This document shows, one piece after another, positions 22,201 through 34,452 of a stretch of 64,000 bases of DNA. Positions within the stretch are counted from its first letter, which is position 1. The number at the start of each line of letters is the position of its first letter. The stretch is from contig OX377202.1 in assembly GCA_947396885.1 (NCBI GenBank), positions 61,840,034-61,904,033 on the forward strand. The letters run 5' to 3'. The position numbers and the translations under genes were made by a program. The notes beneath the pieces are model-generated. The model searched no databases, was not told where the DNA came from, and was given only the letters and a program-made list of their open reading frames with translations. The DNA is from Heligmosomoides polygyrus polygyrus. Taxonomy: Eukaryota; Nematoda; Chromadorea; Rhabditida; Heligmosomidae.

Positions 22201-25200
22201 CTCCGATACTGCGCCTGGAATGCCTTGAGGGTGGCTGGACGATACACAGAGGTAGCTTCCAGATGGCGCTCGGTTATAGCAATGTCGAGCTGTCTAGACT
22301 TTACGACAAACTCGCCCCCTTTGTCGCTAATGGATAGCCGCATGGATTTAGAGGTAACTACATTTTGAACCTCTCTGAGCCCACAGATCTGCCCTTGGAT
22401 CAAATTGGGAACTGGGCGTTGATTACGGCACTTGTTAATTGTCTGCAAGACATCGTCCGCAAACCGCCGGAATTTTAAATCCGCGCTAATTCACTTTGTG
22501 CGGTCTCTCGGGTGTTCTAAATGTTGGGCTGCTGTCATCTCTCTCTGCCGGAAAGGTTGCTGTTCGGGGGGTCTTTGAATTTTCGCAAGGTTCGTGGCGA
22601 TGTTTGGCCTGGTAGCTTCAGCGTATGTTTGGACTTTTCAGACTCTGAAGAAGGCGACATCGCCGAAACGTTAGTCGTCAATAAAGCGTGTACTATCTCG
22701 GTTTCGAGTTCACAGACAGAACGGTCTCGGAACGCATTGGTGTTTGGGAGATGAGCTGGAATGAAGCGCAGGAGTTGCCCAATAATGCTGTTCAGGAACC
22801 ACGCGATCCTGTCCGTGGGACCCCCCACGCAGCTGATGATAGGGCTTACCTTTATACCGTCAGCTGTGATGGTGTCTAAATTGTCTGTGCTTCTAAATTT
22901 TGAGTTTTAATTAGCAAATACCATACTGGGCAGGATGGAGTTTCCAATTTGAGACGCGTAATGAGTGCCGCATTGAGGCCAGCTGCCTTGCCAACATCAA
23001 CCCACTCCCGGTTAAGCCTCCGATACTGCGCCTGGAATGCCTTGAGGGTGGCTGGACGATACACAGAGGTAGCTTCCAGATGGCGCTCGGTTATAGCAAT
23101 GTCGAGCTGTCTAGACTTTACGACAAACTCGCCCCCTTTGTCGCTAATGGATAGCCGCATGGATTTAGAGGTAACTACATTTTGAACCTCTCTGAGCCCA
23201 CAGATCTGCCCTTGGATCAAATTGGGAACTGAGCGTTGATTACGGCACTTGTTAATTGTCTGCAAGACATCGTCCGCAAACCGCCGGAATTTTAAATCCG
23301 CGCTAATTCACTTTGTGCGGTCTCTCGGGTGTTCTAAATGTTGGGCTGCTGTCATCTCTCTCTGCCGGAAAGGTTGCTGTTCGGGGGGTCTTTGAATTTT
23401 CGCAAGGTTCGTGGCGATGTTTGGCCTGGTAGCTTCAGCGTATGTTTGGACTTTTCAGACTCTGAAGAAGGCGACATCGCCGAAACGTTAGTCGTCAATA
23501 AAGCGTGTACTATCTCGGTTTCGAGTTCACAGACAGAACGGTCTCGGAACGCATTGGTGTTTGGGAGATGAGCTGGAATGAAGCGCAGGAGTTGCCCAAT
23601 AATGCTGTTCAGGAACCACGCGATCCTGTCCGTGGGACCCCCCACACAGCTGATGATAGGGCTTACCTTTATACCGTCAGCTGTGATGGTGTCTAAATTG
23701 TCTGTGCTTCTAAATTTTGAGTTTTAATTAGCAAATACCATACTGGACAGGATGGAGTTTCCAATTTGAGACGCGTAATGAGTGCCGCATTGAGGCCAGC
23801 TGCCTTGCCAACATCAACCCACTCCCGGTTAAGCCTCCGATACTGCGCCTGGAATGCCTTGAGGGTGGCTGGACGATACACAGAGGTAGCTTCCATATGG
23901 CGCTCGGTTATAGCAATGTCGAGCTGTCTAGACTTTACGACAAACTCGCCCCCTTTGTCGCTAATGGATAGCCGCATGGATTTAGAGGTAACTACATTTT
24001 GAACCTCTCTGAGCCCACAGATCTGCCCTTGGATCAAATTGGGAACTGGGCGTTGATTACGGCACTTGTTAATTGTCTGCAAGACATCGTCCGCAAACCG
24101 CCGGAATTTTAAATCCGCGCTAATTCACTTTGTGCGGTCTCTCGGGTGTTCTAAATGTTGGGCTGCTGTCATCTCTCTCTGCCGGAAAGGTTGCTGTTCG
24201 GGGGGTCTTTGAATTTTCGCAAGGTTCGTGGCGATGTTTGGCCTGGTAGCTTCAGCGTATGTTTGGACTTTTCAGACTCTGAAGAAGGCGACATCGCCGA
24301 AACGTTAGCCGTCAATAAAGCGTGTACTATCTCGGTTTCGAGTTCACAGACAGAACGGTCTCGGAACGCATTGGTGTTTGGGAGATGAGCTGGAATGAAG
24401 CGCAGGAGTTGCCCAATAATGCTGTTCAGGAACCACGCGATCCTGTCCGTGGGACCCCCCACACAGCTGATGATAGGGCTTACCTTTATACCGTCAGCTG
24501 TGATGGTGTCTAAATTGTCTGTGCTTCTAAATTTTGAGTTTTAATTAGCAAATACCATACTGGACAGGATGGAGTTTCCAATTTGAGACGCGTAATGAGT
24601 GCCGCATTGAGGCCAGCTGCCTTGCCAACATCAACCCACTCCCGGTTAAGCCTCCGATACTGCGCCTGGAATGCCTTGAGGGTGGCTGGACGATACACAG
24701 AGGTAGCTTCCAGATGGCGCTCGGTTATAGCAATGTCGAGCTGTCTAGACTTTACGACAAACTCGCCCCCTTTGTCGCTAATGGATAGCCGCATGGATTT
24801 AGAGGTAACTACATTTTGAACCTCTCTGAGCCCACAGATCTGCCCTTGGATCAAATTGGGAACTGGGCGTTGATTACGGCACTTGTTAATTGTCTGCAAG
24901 ACATCGTCCGCAAACCGCCGGAATTTTAAATCCGCGCTAATTCACTTTGTGCGGTCTCTCGGGTGTTCTAAATGTTGGGCTGCTGTCATCTCTCTCTGCC
25001 GGAAAGGTTGCTGTTCGGGGGGTCTTTGAATTTTCGCAAGGTTCGTGGCGATGTTTGGCCTGGTAGCTTCAGCGTATGTTTGGACTTTTCAGACTCTGAA
25101 GAAGGCGACATCGCCGAAACGTTAGTCGTCAATAAAGCGTGTACTATCTCGGTTTCGAGTTCACAGACAGAACGGTCTCGGAACGCATTGGTGTTTGGGA

Positions 25201-28200
25201 GATGAGCTGGAATGAAGCGCAGGAGTTGCCCAATAATGCTGTTCAGGAACCACGCGATCCTGTCCGTGGGACCCCCCACACAGCTGATGATAGGGCTTAC
25301 CTTTATACCGTCAGCTGTGATGGTGTCTAAATTGTCTGTGCTTCTAAATTTTGAGTTTTAATTAGCAAATACCATACTGGGCAGGATGGAGTTTCCAATT
25401 TGAGACGCGTAATGAGTGCCGCATTGAGGCCAGCTGCCTTGCCAACATCAACCCACTCCCGGTTAAGCCTTCGATACTGCACCTGGAATGCCTTGAGGGT
25501 GGCTGGACGATACACAGAGGTAGCTTCCAGATGGCGCTCGGTTATAGCAATGTCGAGCTGTCTAGACTTTACGACAAACTCGCCCCCTTTGTCGCTAATG
25601 GATAGCCGCATGGATTTAGAGGTAACTACATTTTGAACCTCTCTGAGCCCACAGATCTGCCCTTGGATCAAATTGGGAACTGGGCGTTGATTACGGCACT
25701 TGTTAATTGTCTGCAAGACATCGTCCGCAAACCGCCGGAATTTTAAATCCGCGCTAATTCACTTTGTGCGGTCTCTCGGGTGTTCTAAATGTTGGGCTGC
25801 TGTCATCTCTCTCTGCCGGAAAGGTTGCTGTTCGGGGGGTCTTTGAATTTTCGCAAGGTTCGTGGCGATGTTTGGCCTGGTAGCTTCAGCGTATGTTTGG
25901 ACTTTTCAGACTCTGAAGAAGGCGACATCGCCGAAACGTTAGTCGTCAATAAAGCGTGTACTATCTCGGTTTCGAGTTCACAGACAGAACGGTCTCGGAA
26001 CGCATTGGTGTTTGGGAGATGAGCTGGAATGAAGCGCAGGAGTTGCCCAATAATGCTGTTCAGGAACCACGCGATCCTGTCCGTGGGACCCCCCACAAAG
26101 CTGATGATAGGGCTTACCTTTATACCGTCAGCTGTGATGGTGTCTAAATTGTCTGTGCTTCTAAATTTTGAGTTTTAATTAGCAAATACCATACTGGACA
26201 GGATGGAGTTTCCAATTTGAGACGCGTAATGAGTGCCGCATTGAGGCCAGCTGCCTTGCCAACATCAACCCACTCCCGGTTAAGCCTTCGATACTGCACC
26301 TGGAATGCCTTGAGGGTGGCTGGACGATACACAGAGGTAGCTTCCAGATGGCGCTCGGTTATAGCAATGTCGAGCTGTCTAGACTTTACGACAAACTCGC
26401 CCCTTTGTCGCTAATGGATAGCCGCATGGATTTAGAGGTAACTACATTTTGAACCTCTCTGAGCCCACAGATCTGCCCTTGGATCAAATTGGGAACTGGG
26501 CGTTGATTACGGCACTTGTTAATTGTCTGCAAGACATCGTCCGCAAACCGCCGGAATTTTAAATCCGCGCTAATTCACTTTGTGCGGTCTCTCGGGTGTT
26601 CTAAATGTTGGGCTGCTGTCATCTCTCTCTGCCGGAAAGGTTGCTGTTCGGGGGGTCTTTGAATTTTCGCAAGGTTCGTGGCGATGTTTGGCCTGGTAGC
26701 TTCAGCGTATGTTTGGACTTTTCAGACTCTGAAGAAGGCGACATCGCCGAAACGTTAGTCGTCAATAAAGCGTGTACTATCTCGGTTTCGAGTTCACAGA
26801 CAGAACGGTCTCGGAACGCATTGGTGTTTGGGAGATGAGCTGGAATGAAGCGCAGGAGTTGCCCAATAATGCTGTTCAGGAACCACGCGATCCTGTCCGT
26901 GGGACCCCCCACAAAGCTGATGATAGGGCTTACCTTTATACCGTCAGCTGTGATGGTGTCTAAATTGTCTGTGCTTCTAAATTTTGAGTTTTAATTAGCA
27001 AATACCATACTGGACAGGATGGAGTTTCCAATTTGAGACGCGTAATGAGTGCCGCATTGAGGCCAGCTGCCTTGCCAACATCAACCCACTCCCGGTTAAG
27101 CCTTCGATACTGCACCTGGAATGCCTTGAGGGTGGCTGGACGATACACAGAGGTCGCTTCCAGATGGCGCTCGGTTATAGCAATGTCGAGCTGTCTAGAC
27201 TTTACGACAAACTCGCCCCCTTTGTCGCTAATGGATAGCCGCATGGATTTAGAGGTAACTACATTTTGAACCTCTCTGAGCCCACAGATCTGCCCTTGGA
27301 TCAAATTGGGAACTGGGCGTTGATTACGGCACTTGTTAATTGTCTGCAAGACATCGTCCGCAAACCGCCGGAATTTTAAATCCGCGCTAATTCACTTTGT
27401 GCGGTCTCTCGGGTGTTCTAAATGTTGGGCTGCTGTCATCTCTCTCTGCCGGAAAGGTTGCTGTTCGGGGGGTCTTTGAATTTTCGCAAGGTTCGTGGCG
27501 ATGTTTGGCCTGGTAGCTTCAGCGTATGTTTGGACTTTTCAGACTCTGAAGAAGGCGACATCGCCGAAACGTTAGTCGTCAATAAAGCGTGTACTATCTC
27601 GGTTTCGAGTTCACAGACAGAACGGTCTCGGAACGCATTGGTGTTTGGGAGATGAGCTGGAATGAAGCGCAGGAGTTGCCCAATAATGCTGTTCAGGAAC
27701 CACGCGATCCTGTCCGTGGGACCCCCACACAGCTGATGATAGGGCTTACCTTTATACCGTCAGCTGTGATGGTGTCTAAATTGTCTGTGCTTCTAAATTT
27801 TGAGTTTTAATTAGCAAATACCATACTGGACAGGATGGAGTTTCCAATTTGAGACGCGTAATGAGTGCCGCATTGAGGCCAGCTGCCTTGCCAACATCAA
27901 CCCACTCCCGGTTAAGCCTCCGATACTGCGCCTGGAATGCCTTGAGGGTGGCTGGACGATACACAGAGGTAGCTTCCAGATGGCGCTCGGTTATAGCAAT
28001 GTCGAGCTGTCTAGACTTTACGACAAACTCGCCCCCTTTGTCGCTAATGGATAGCCGCATGGATTTAGAGGTAACTACATTTTGAACCTCTCTGAGCCCA
28101 CAGATCTGCCCTTGGATCAAATTGGGAACTGGGCGTTGATTACGGCACTTGTTAATTGTCTGCAAGACATCGTCCGCAAACCGCCGGAATTTTAAATCCG

Positions 28201-30867
28201 CGCTAATTCACTTTGTGCGGTCTCTCGGGTGTTCTAAATGTTGGGCTGCTGTCATCTCTCTCTGCCGGAAAGGTTGCTGTTCGGGGGGTCTTTGAATTTT
28301 CGCAAGGTTCGTGGCGATGTTTGGCCTGGTAGCTTCAGCGTATGTTTGGACTTTTCAGACTCTGAAGAAGGCGACATCGCCGAAACGTTAGTCGTCAATA
28401 AAGCGTGTACTATCTCGGTTTCGAGTTCACAGACAGAACGGTCTCGGAACGCATTGGTGTTTGGGAGATGAGCTGGAATGAAGCGCAGGAGTTGCCCAAT
28501 AATGCTGTTCAGGAACCACGCGATCCTGTCCGTGGGACCCCCCACACAGCTGATGATAGGGCTTACCTTTATACCGTCAGCTGTGATGGTGTCTAAATTG
28601 TCTGTGCTTCTAAATTTTGAGTTTTAATTAGCAAATACCATACTGGGCAGGATGGAGTTTCCAATTTGAGACGCGTAATGAGTGCCGCATTGAGGCCAGC
28701 TGCCTTGCCAACATCAACCCACTCCCGGTTAAGCCTTCGATACTGCACCTGGAATGCCTTGAGGGTGGCTGGACGATACACAGAGGTAGCTTCCAGATGG
28801 CGCTCGGTTATAGCAATGTCGAGCTGTCTAGACTTTACGACAAACTCGCCCCTTTGTCGCTAATGGATAGCCGCATGGATTTAGAGGTAACTACATTTTG
28901 AACCTCTCTGAGCCCACAGATCTGCCCTTGGATCAAATTGGGAACTGGGCGTTGATTACGGCACTTGTTAATTGTCTGCAAGACATCGTCCGCAAACCGC
29001 CGGAATTTTAAATCCGCGCTAATTCACTTTGTGCGGTCTCTCGGGTGTTCTAAATGTTGGGCTGCTGTCATCTCTCTCTGCCGGAAAGGTTGCTGTTCGG
29101 GGGGTCTTTGAATTTTCGCAAGGTTCGTGGCGATGTTTGGCCTGGTAGCTTCAGCGTATGTTTGGACTTTTCAGACTCTGAAGAAGGCGACATCGCCGAA
29201 ACGTTAGTCGTCAATAAAGCGTGTACTATCTCGGTTTCGAGTTCACAGACAGAACGGTCTCGGAACGCATTGGTGTTTGGGAGATGAGCTGGAATGAAGC
29301 ACAGGAGTTGCCCAATAATGCTGTTCAGGAACCACGCGATCCTGTCCGTGGGACCCCCCACAAAGCTGATGATAGGGCTTACCTTTATACCGTCAGCTGT
29401 GATGGTGTCTAAATTGTCTGTGCTTCTAAATTTTGAGTTTTAATTAGCAAATACCATACTGGACAGGATGGAGTTTCCAATTTGAGACGCGTAATGAGTG
29501 CCGCATTGAGGCCAGCTGCCTTGCCAACATCAACCCACTCCCGGTTAAGCCTCCGATACTGCGCCTGGAATGCCTTGAGGGTGGCTGGACGATACACAGA
29601 GGTAGCTTCCAGATGGCGCTCGGTTATAGCAATGTCGAGCTGTCTAGACTTTACGACAAACTCGCCCCCTTTGTCGCTAATGGATAGCCGCATGGATTTA
29701 GAGGTAACTACATTTTGAACCTCTCTGAGCCCACAGATCTGCCCTTGGATCAAATTGGGAACTGGGCGTTGATTACGGCACTTGTTAATTGTCTGCAAGA
29801 CATCGTCCGCAAACCGCCGGAATTTTAAATCCGCGCTAATTCACTTTGTGCGGTCTCTCGGGTGTTCTAAATGTTGGGCTGCTGTCATCTCTCTCTGCCG
29901 GAAAGGTTGCTGTTCGGGGGGTCTTTGAATTTTCGCAAGGTTCGTGGCGATGTTTGGCCTGGTAGCTTCAGCGTATGTTTGGACTTTTCAGACTCTGAAG
30001 AAGGCGACATCGCCGAAACGTTAGTCGTCAATAAAGCGTGTACTATCTCGGTTTCGAGTTCACAGACAGAACGGTCTCGGAACGCATTGGTGTTTGGGAG
30101 ATGAGCTGGAATGAAGCGCAGGAGTTGCCCAATAATGCTGTTCAGGAACCACGCGATCCTGTCCGTGGGACCCCCCACAAAGCTGATGATAGGGCTTACC
30201 TTTATACCGTCAGCTGTGATGGTGTCTAAATTGTCTGTGCTTCTAAATTTTGAGTTTTAATTAGCAAATACCATACTGGACAGGATGGAGTTTCCAATTT
30301 GAGACGCGTAATGAGTGCCGCATTGAGGCCAGCTGCCTTGCCAACATCAACCCACTCCCGGTTAAGCCTTCGATACTGCACCTGGAATGCCTTGAGGGTG
30401 GCTGGACGATACACAGAGGTCGCTTCCAGATGGCGCTCGGTTATAGCAATGTCGAGCTGTCTAGACTTTACGACAAACTCGCCCCCTTTGTCGCTAATGG
30501 ATAGCCGCATGGATTTAGAGGTAACTACATTTTGAACCTCTCTGAGCCCACAGATCTGCCCTTGGATCAAATTGGGAACTGGGCGTTGATTACGGCACTT
30601 GTTAATTGTCTGCAAGACATCGTCCGCAAACCGCCGGAATTTTAAATCCGCGCTAATTCACTTTGTGCGGTCTCTCGGGTGTTCTAAATGTTGGGCTGCT
30701 GTCATCTCTCTCTGCCGGAAAGGTTGCTGTTCGGGGGGTCTTTGAATTTTCGCAAGGTTCGTGGCGATGTTTGGCCTGGTAGCTTCAGCGTATGTTTGGA
30801 CTTTTCAGACTCTGAAGAAGGCGACATCGCCGAAACGTTAGTCGTCAATAAAGCGTGTACTATCTCG
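18637..30867. repeat. 817-bp PLE-derived tandem array, about 15 units
   Basis: Direct repeat with period 817 bp (816 in three units with single-base deletions); units start near 18637, 19454, 20271, 21088 and so on, 14.97 periods in all. On the minus strand each unit holds the PLE terminal repeat, a short leader, and RT N-terminal codons up to PAHLPNTNAFRDR, where the next unit begins. All units share the same ancestral frameshift. Units differ at only a handful of sites: CACACAG/CACAAAG, GGGCAGG/GGACAGG, CTCCGATACTGCG/CTTCGATACTGCA, and a one-C deletion in GCCCCCTT. Unit 1 continues into PLE-3; the last unit stops inside the terminal repeat. Very high identity implies recent amplification or gene conversion. 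Confidence 0.95.
19366..19420 (+). ncRNA. Hammerhead-like motif, first of about 15 in the array
   Basis: CUGAAGA at 19377-19383, an extra A, a 5-bp stem II (GGCGA/UCGCC) with loop CA, then GAAAC and GUU. Stem I can form between GACU just before the core and AGUC just after GUU, and extends past a 3-by-3 internal loop to CUUU/AAAG. Stem III is only ACGU, a palindrome suited to dimers. It recurs every 817 bp through 30.85 kb, with one substituted copy at 24308 (GTC to GCC in stem I), and once outside at 32.92 kb. It lies on the strand opposite the PLE coding, as expected for an inverted 5' terminal repeat. Confidence 0.45.
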
Positions 30868-30962
30868 CCATCTGTCCTGCAGGCAACGAAGGAGACTGCA
30901 TGGTTTCGGTGGTTGTCTACCTCATAAGGTGCAACAGCTGTGGAGGTGAATACATCTATTTA
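30866..30962 (+). pseudogene. Inverted PLE C-terminal fragment at array edge
   Basis: Right after the last, truncated terminal repeat, the plus strand reads AICPAGNEGDC then MVSVVVYLIRCNSCGGEYI, the same stretch PLE-3 encodes on the minus strand beside the assembly gap (17632-17707), with one extra part of the GIY-YIG start. The array is thus bracketed by inverted copies of the same PLE segment. Only about 30 codons remain. Confidence 0.8.
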
Positions 30963-30969
30963 GTGTTCT

Positions 30970-31357
30970 GTTAGTATTTGTGTACATTATTGCATTGTAT
31001 CTGTATTTTCCCAGCGTCGGGATCGATCGATCGGCGTCCGCCTCGCCTGTGCCCAGCGCTGGCCATTCGGAGGCAGGGGCGGCGCGTGTCCACTTAGGGG
31101 CCGGCCTTGCCCGCGCGCAACTCCATATAAAGGGGCCCGGGCGCGCCGGGCTCAGTCTGGTCTGGTGTCAAGGTCGCGAGCGGTCGGCTCGGAGGATTTT
31201 GGTCTCGGTGGTACCTGGCGAGCGGCCGGGTCAGAGAGGAGCGCGGGCACAGCAGAGGCGAAAGGACCGACCCCCGCTGGTGCCATAAGAAGCCAATAAA
31301 TCGATTTCCCTGTCCGGTTCAGGCCACAACCCTAGACATCCAGCTCCCGTGTGAAAC
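30970..31357 (+). mobile_element. Possible solo LTR / promoter-like block
   Basis: GC-rich 388-bp block that starts TGTTAG and ends GAAACA (TG...CA). It contains a TATA-like CATATAAAGG at 31130, an initiator-like CTCAGTCTGG about 22 bp downstream, and AATAAA at 31296, the layout of an LTR U3-R-U5 in plus orientation. No flanking target duplication was found and the neighbouring gag lies on the other strand, so the link to a given element is unproven. Confidence 0.4.
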
Positions 31358-31389
31358 ACCCCGGCGTACATAGGGGCAGAACCAAAGGG

Positions 31390-32905
31390 CAGGGGATCGA
31401 TAACGCTACCGCCTGAGGAGCGGATACGACGCGAATCCTGCCATAGACTGGGCAGTGTAGCAGGTTGCGTCGACCACTGATCAGAGCGTGTGGCGCGGCG
31501 TCTTCGCTGGAGCTCTGGCAGAGGTTCGTCCTGCGGCTGCGTGTATAAGCGTAGCGCTGGGCGTTCTATTTCTGCCATGCGCTTGCTCCTCTCACACCGC
31601 TGCGCCATGGCCTTCAGCATCTCATAGGCCGACTCCTTCGGCGCGATCTCCATCGCCGTGTAGAGCTGAAGGTATTCCGGCCAGTTAGTCAACTGGCTTA
31701 CCAGCTCTCCGGCTCTCGTGCGTGACAGGTCTTCTTCGGACTGGTCTGGGAACGCACTTCGCGTTAGCCTTTCTAGCTCGATGCAGTAGGTGCTGACGTT
31801 CCCAGTTTTTCTTAGACGCTTCAACTCTAGGTATGCCTTCAGCTGCGTGGACGATTCGTCCTCTCGCAGCTTGTCCTTGAGCGCCTTTACCAGATCCTCA
31901 AAAGTGCCTTCACGTACGTGCTTCGGTAGGGCTTGGGATACCACCTTAGGGTAACCATCCATCTTGGACAACAGCAAATGCGACAGCATGTCATCCCGCA
32001 ACCCTAAGCTACCGCACTTCATACGGAACTTCAGCACAAAGTCGCTGAAGTCCTTTCCCTGAGGATCCTTGTACGACTCTACGTCGGGTAGGGTCATTGC
32101 CGCGAACATCGCGCCTAACGCTTTTCCTGCGTTACAGGACCCACATGAGGATCTGCACGAGCTAGTCGTCGACCGGCTCACGGCCCTCGTCGACCGAGGG
32201 GATGCGCTTATCCTTCCTTGCAGACATCGATTCTGATCGAATCTTTGGTTGCTCGTGTACGTCTCCTCCAGACGTTTACCCTGAGCAGCTGTTACCGGGT
32301 GAAAACTCGCATGATAGGCCACATCGTCGAAATCGGGCGCCTTCGCCCGACCGTGGACCGGCGCTCCACCAGTGTTCTTATTCTGCTCCGCCTGAACCAC
32401 GGAGCGTGACACTTTCACTGGTGTACTGGTCTCCTCGACCATTCCTCTACCCGTGCTGCGAGGTGCTGATGAAGGGCAACCACGTTGCACCATGAGATCG
32501 CCACGAGCAGGAAATCGCTGCTCCAGTGCATCCCGCACTATCTTGGACAGCGCCTTCAACGAGAGAGCTCAGCTCCCAGCTGCTGCAATCCTCCGAGGTG
32601 GTCCTCGAGCGCCCCACATTGGGCCTGGATCTCCTCGCCCATGCTTTGCAGCAGCTGGCTCTGTCCTCTCTTGGACTTTGCCTTGATGGTTTGTGCCACC
32701 CTGGCTGGAATTTCCCGCAACAGGGCTAGGGAGATAGAAACTCTCTTGATCACATCCCTCACCTGTGCAGGACCTCTATTGCCGATCTCATCCACTTTCG
32801 CTACGAGGCGTCCAACCCTCGCCTCCATGAGCTGCTCGGCTTGTGACGGATCTTCAAACATCACCCTCTCGATGTCGTCGATCCTTATGTCAGTAGCGGC
32901 CAGCT
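31390..32905 (-). pseudogene. Gypsy-like LTR retrotransposon gag fragment
   Basis: Minus-strand gag remains in two frames. The N-terminal part (32905-32556) is a helical, charged region with RIDDIERVMFEDPSQAEQLM and a following coiled-coil-like stretch. After a frameshift near 32557 a 442-codon frame carries the retrotransposon gag core (about 32120-31560): LPDVESYKDPQGKDFSDFVL, LRDDMLSHLLLSKMDGY and VSTYCIELERLTRSAFPD, typical of Gypsy-type capsid domains. No zinc knuckle, protease or RT follows. The frame runs on by chance into the LTR-like block. The left flank of the array and a lone PLE end (32906-33002) enclose it. Confidence 0.65.
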
Positions 32906-33002
32906 TCAGCATATGTTTGGACTTTTCAGACTCTGAAGAAGGCGACATCGCCGAAACGTTAGTCGTCAATAAAGCGTGTACTATCTCGGTTTCGAGTTCA
33001 AC
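32906..33002 (+). mobile_element. Lone PLE terminal repeat with hammerhead-like motif
   Basis: Nearly identical to the terminal-repeat part of each 817-bp unit (AGCTTCAGC through GTTTCGAGTTCA), including the CUGAAGA-stem II-GAAACGUU motif near 32930-32965. It abuts gag at its left and a Helitron-like copy at its right. No PLE coding is attached. Confidence 0.75.
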
Positions 33003-33020
33003 ACCACACCAAACAATTGG

Positions 33021-34452
33021 ATAACCTAAGTAAGATATGCCGCATCATCCACAGCATGGCGGTCGAGTGAGCTAACCTAAGTGAGATACGCCTCATCATC
33101 TTCAGCGCGGGCAAAATTTGCTACTATTGAACGTGGGATGTTGCTGCAGCAGCGGAAGCGTCGCCCTTTACTGCTTAACACAACAGCACCTACGCGCGAG
33201 CATCCAGATTCAGAAGCCGACTTCGTGCCATCAGCATGAGAGGACCACTAAAGGGGTAAGAGTAGAGGGAGACTTCGAGGGTGGAGAACCGAGAGCGATC
33301 AGGAGGTAGCGACCTGGAAGAGGCATCGGGAAGGGGGGGGTCGATAGGGTAACTATGAAGCAGGCCAGGAGTTGGCACCAGGAAGGGTTTAGGCAATAAG
33401 GAGGGAACAGTAGGGAGTTACTAATAAGGGGGAGGGCAGTAAGGAGGACCAGCAAGTAGATCCATTACCAGTATGTGACACCGATGTCGCGCAATGGGCT
33501 TTCGCTTGCCGTCGTCGTGTCGTGAGCGTGGGAGAGCTACTCAATTGGGGTAGAGTAGTAAGGAGGATCCCGAAGGAGGGGGGGGGGAGAATCTACCTGG
33601 AAGAAGGGACCTGGGGCCAGATTCATCAACGACATCGCATCTTACCCTAGAGTTACCATACCATCCTACGGAGTATGTGATACAGAGAGATACAGACGCG
33701 ACAATTGATATATCGGTACCGGCCGGTAAGCGGTTGATGAATCTGACCCCTGGAGGCGGAACCAGGGCGGGGAACCAACAAGAAAGGAGCCCTAAGGGAA
33801 TTCATACGGAGAACAAGGAATTTGTCATATGCATATCCTCTTCATGCTCGACACTGCGGCGACTGCGCGCGATTCAGAGCTTCTGGATTCAGAAGACGGG
33901 TCTTCTTAGCTTCTGGATCCAGAAGACAGGCCCCCTACGTCGCACAGCAAGCGTCCTGATTCTGAATACGTATCATCGACGTCTGCATGGGAGGACCACT
34001 AAGGGAGGGTGGAGAAGGGCAGTAAGGGGACCTCTAGGGTGACCAGGTGGGCGAATAGGGAAGAAAGGAACAACCTGGAGGAGGGGCCAGGACGGAAAAA
34101 CCAGCAAGAAGAGACCAGTAGGGTGTCAATAGTGGAAACAAAAAAGTGGACCAGGAGTTGGGACCAGGAAGGTGGGGACTAAGGGGGGGGGGGGAGGGAA
34201 TACCAGTAAACGCGGACCAGCACCCAGTAAGAAGATACGAGTGGAGGGGATCCTGGCTCCGGAAGACTTGTAAACTATATCTGGAAACGCTAGATGTTGA
34301 GCATGAGAACGGTTATGGAGGAGCAAGCTGAGGGACAGAAGCACTGCGCAGCAACAATGACGTTAATGGCCGGTCCGGAGAGAATGCCTATGATGAAGAT
34401 ACCGAAGTGGTGAACGGCTTAATGCCGATAAAGTACGCATACACGTTTGAAA
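33021..34452 (+). mobile_element. Helitron-like family 2, copy E
   Basis: Collinear with the reverse complement of 42930-44439 and in part 56835-57713. It begins inside the 52-bp tandem block (ACCTAAGTAAGATATGCCGC...), lacking the TCACCACCTATATATA start seen in the other copies, and ends near GCCGATAAAGTACGCA. The interior has degenerate GGACCA(C/G)TAAGGG and GGAACCAACAAGAA motifs. No coding. Interrupted by a MITE at 33615-33748. Confidence 0.6.
33615..33748. mobile_element. 134-bp MITE inserted in Helitron-like copy E
   Basis: Terminal inverted repeats GGCCAGATTCATCAAC and, from the right, GGTCAGATTCATCAAC. Flanking CCTGG occurs at 33610-33614 and 33749-33753. Copy G at about 57105-57135 shows the empty site (GGGACCTGGAGGCG) with a single CCTGG, so both insertion and 5-bp duplication are supported by comparison. 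No superfamily assigned. A related single end (GATGAATCCGGCC) lies near 56845. Confidence 0.75.

Noticed and set aside
18864..30535. Plus-strand 78- and 77-codon frames repeated in each 817-bp unit
   Set aside because: They are shadows of the minus-strand RT segment and the terminal repeat; no domain, and they recur only because the DNA is tandem.
18637..30867. CRISPR-like array
   Set aside because: The repeat is continuous 817-bp tandem DNA with no unique spacers, in a eukaryotic transposon context.
31231..31390. Extension of the gag frame into the LTR-like block
   Set aside because: GC-rich DNA opens frames by chance; similarity to gag stops near the arginine-rich segment well before.
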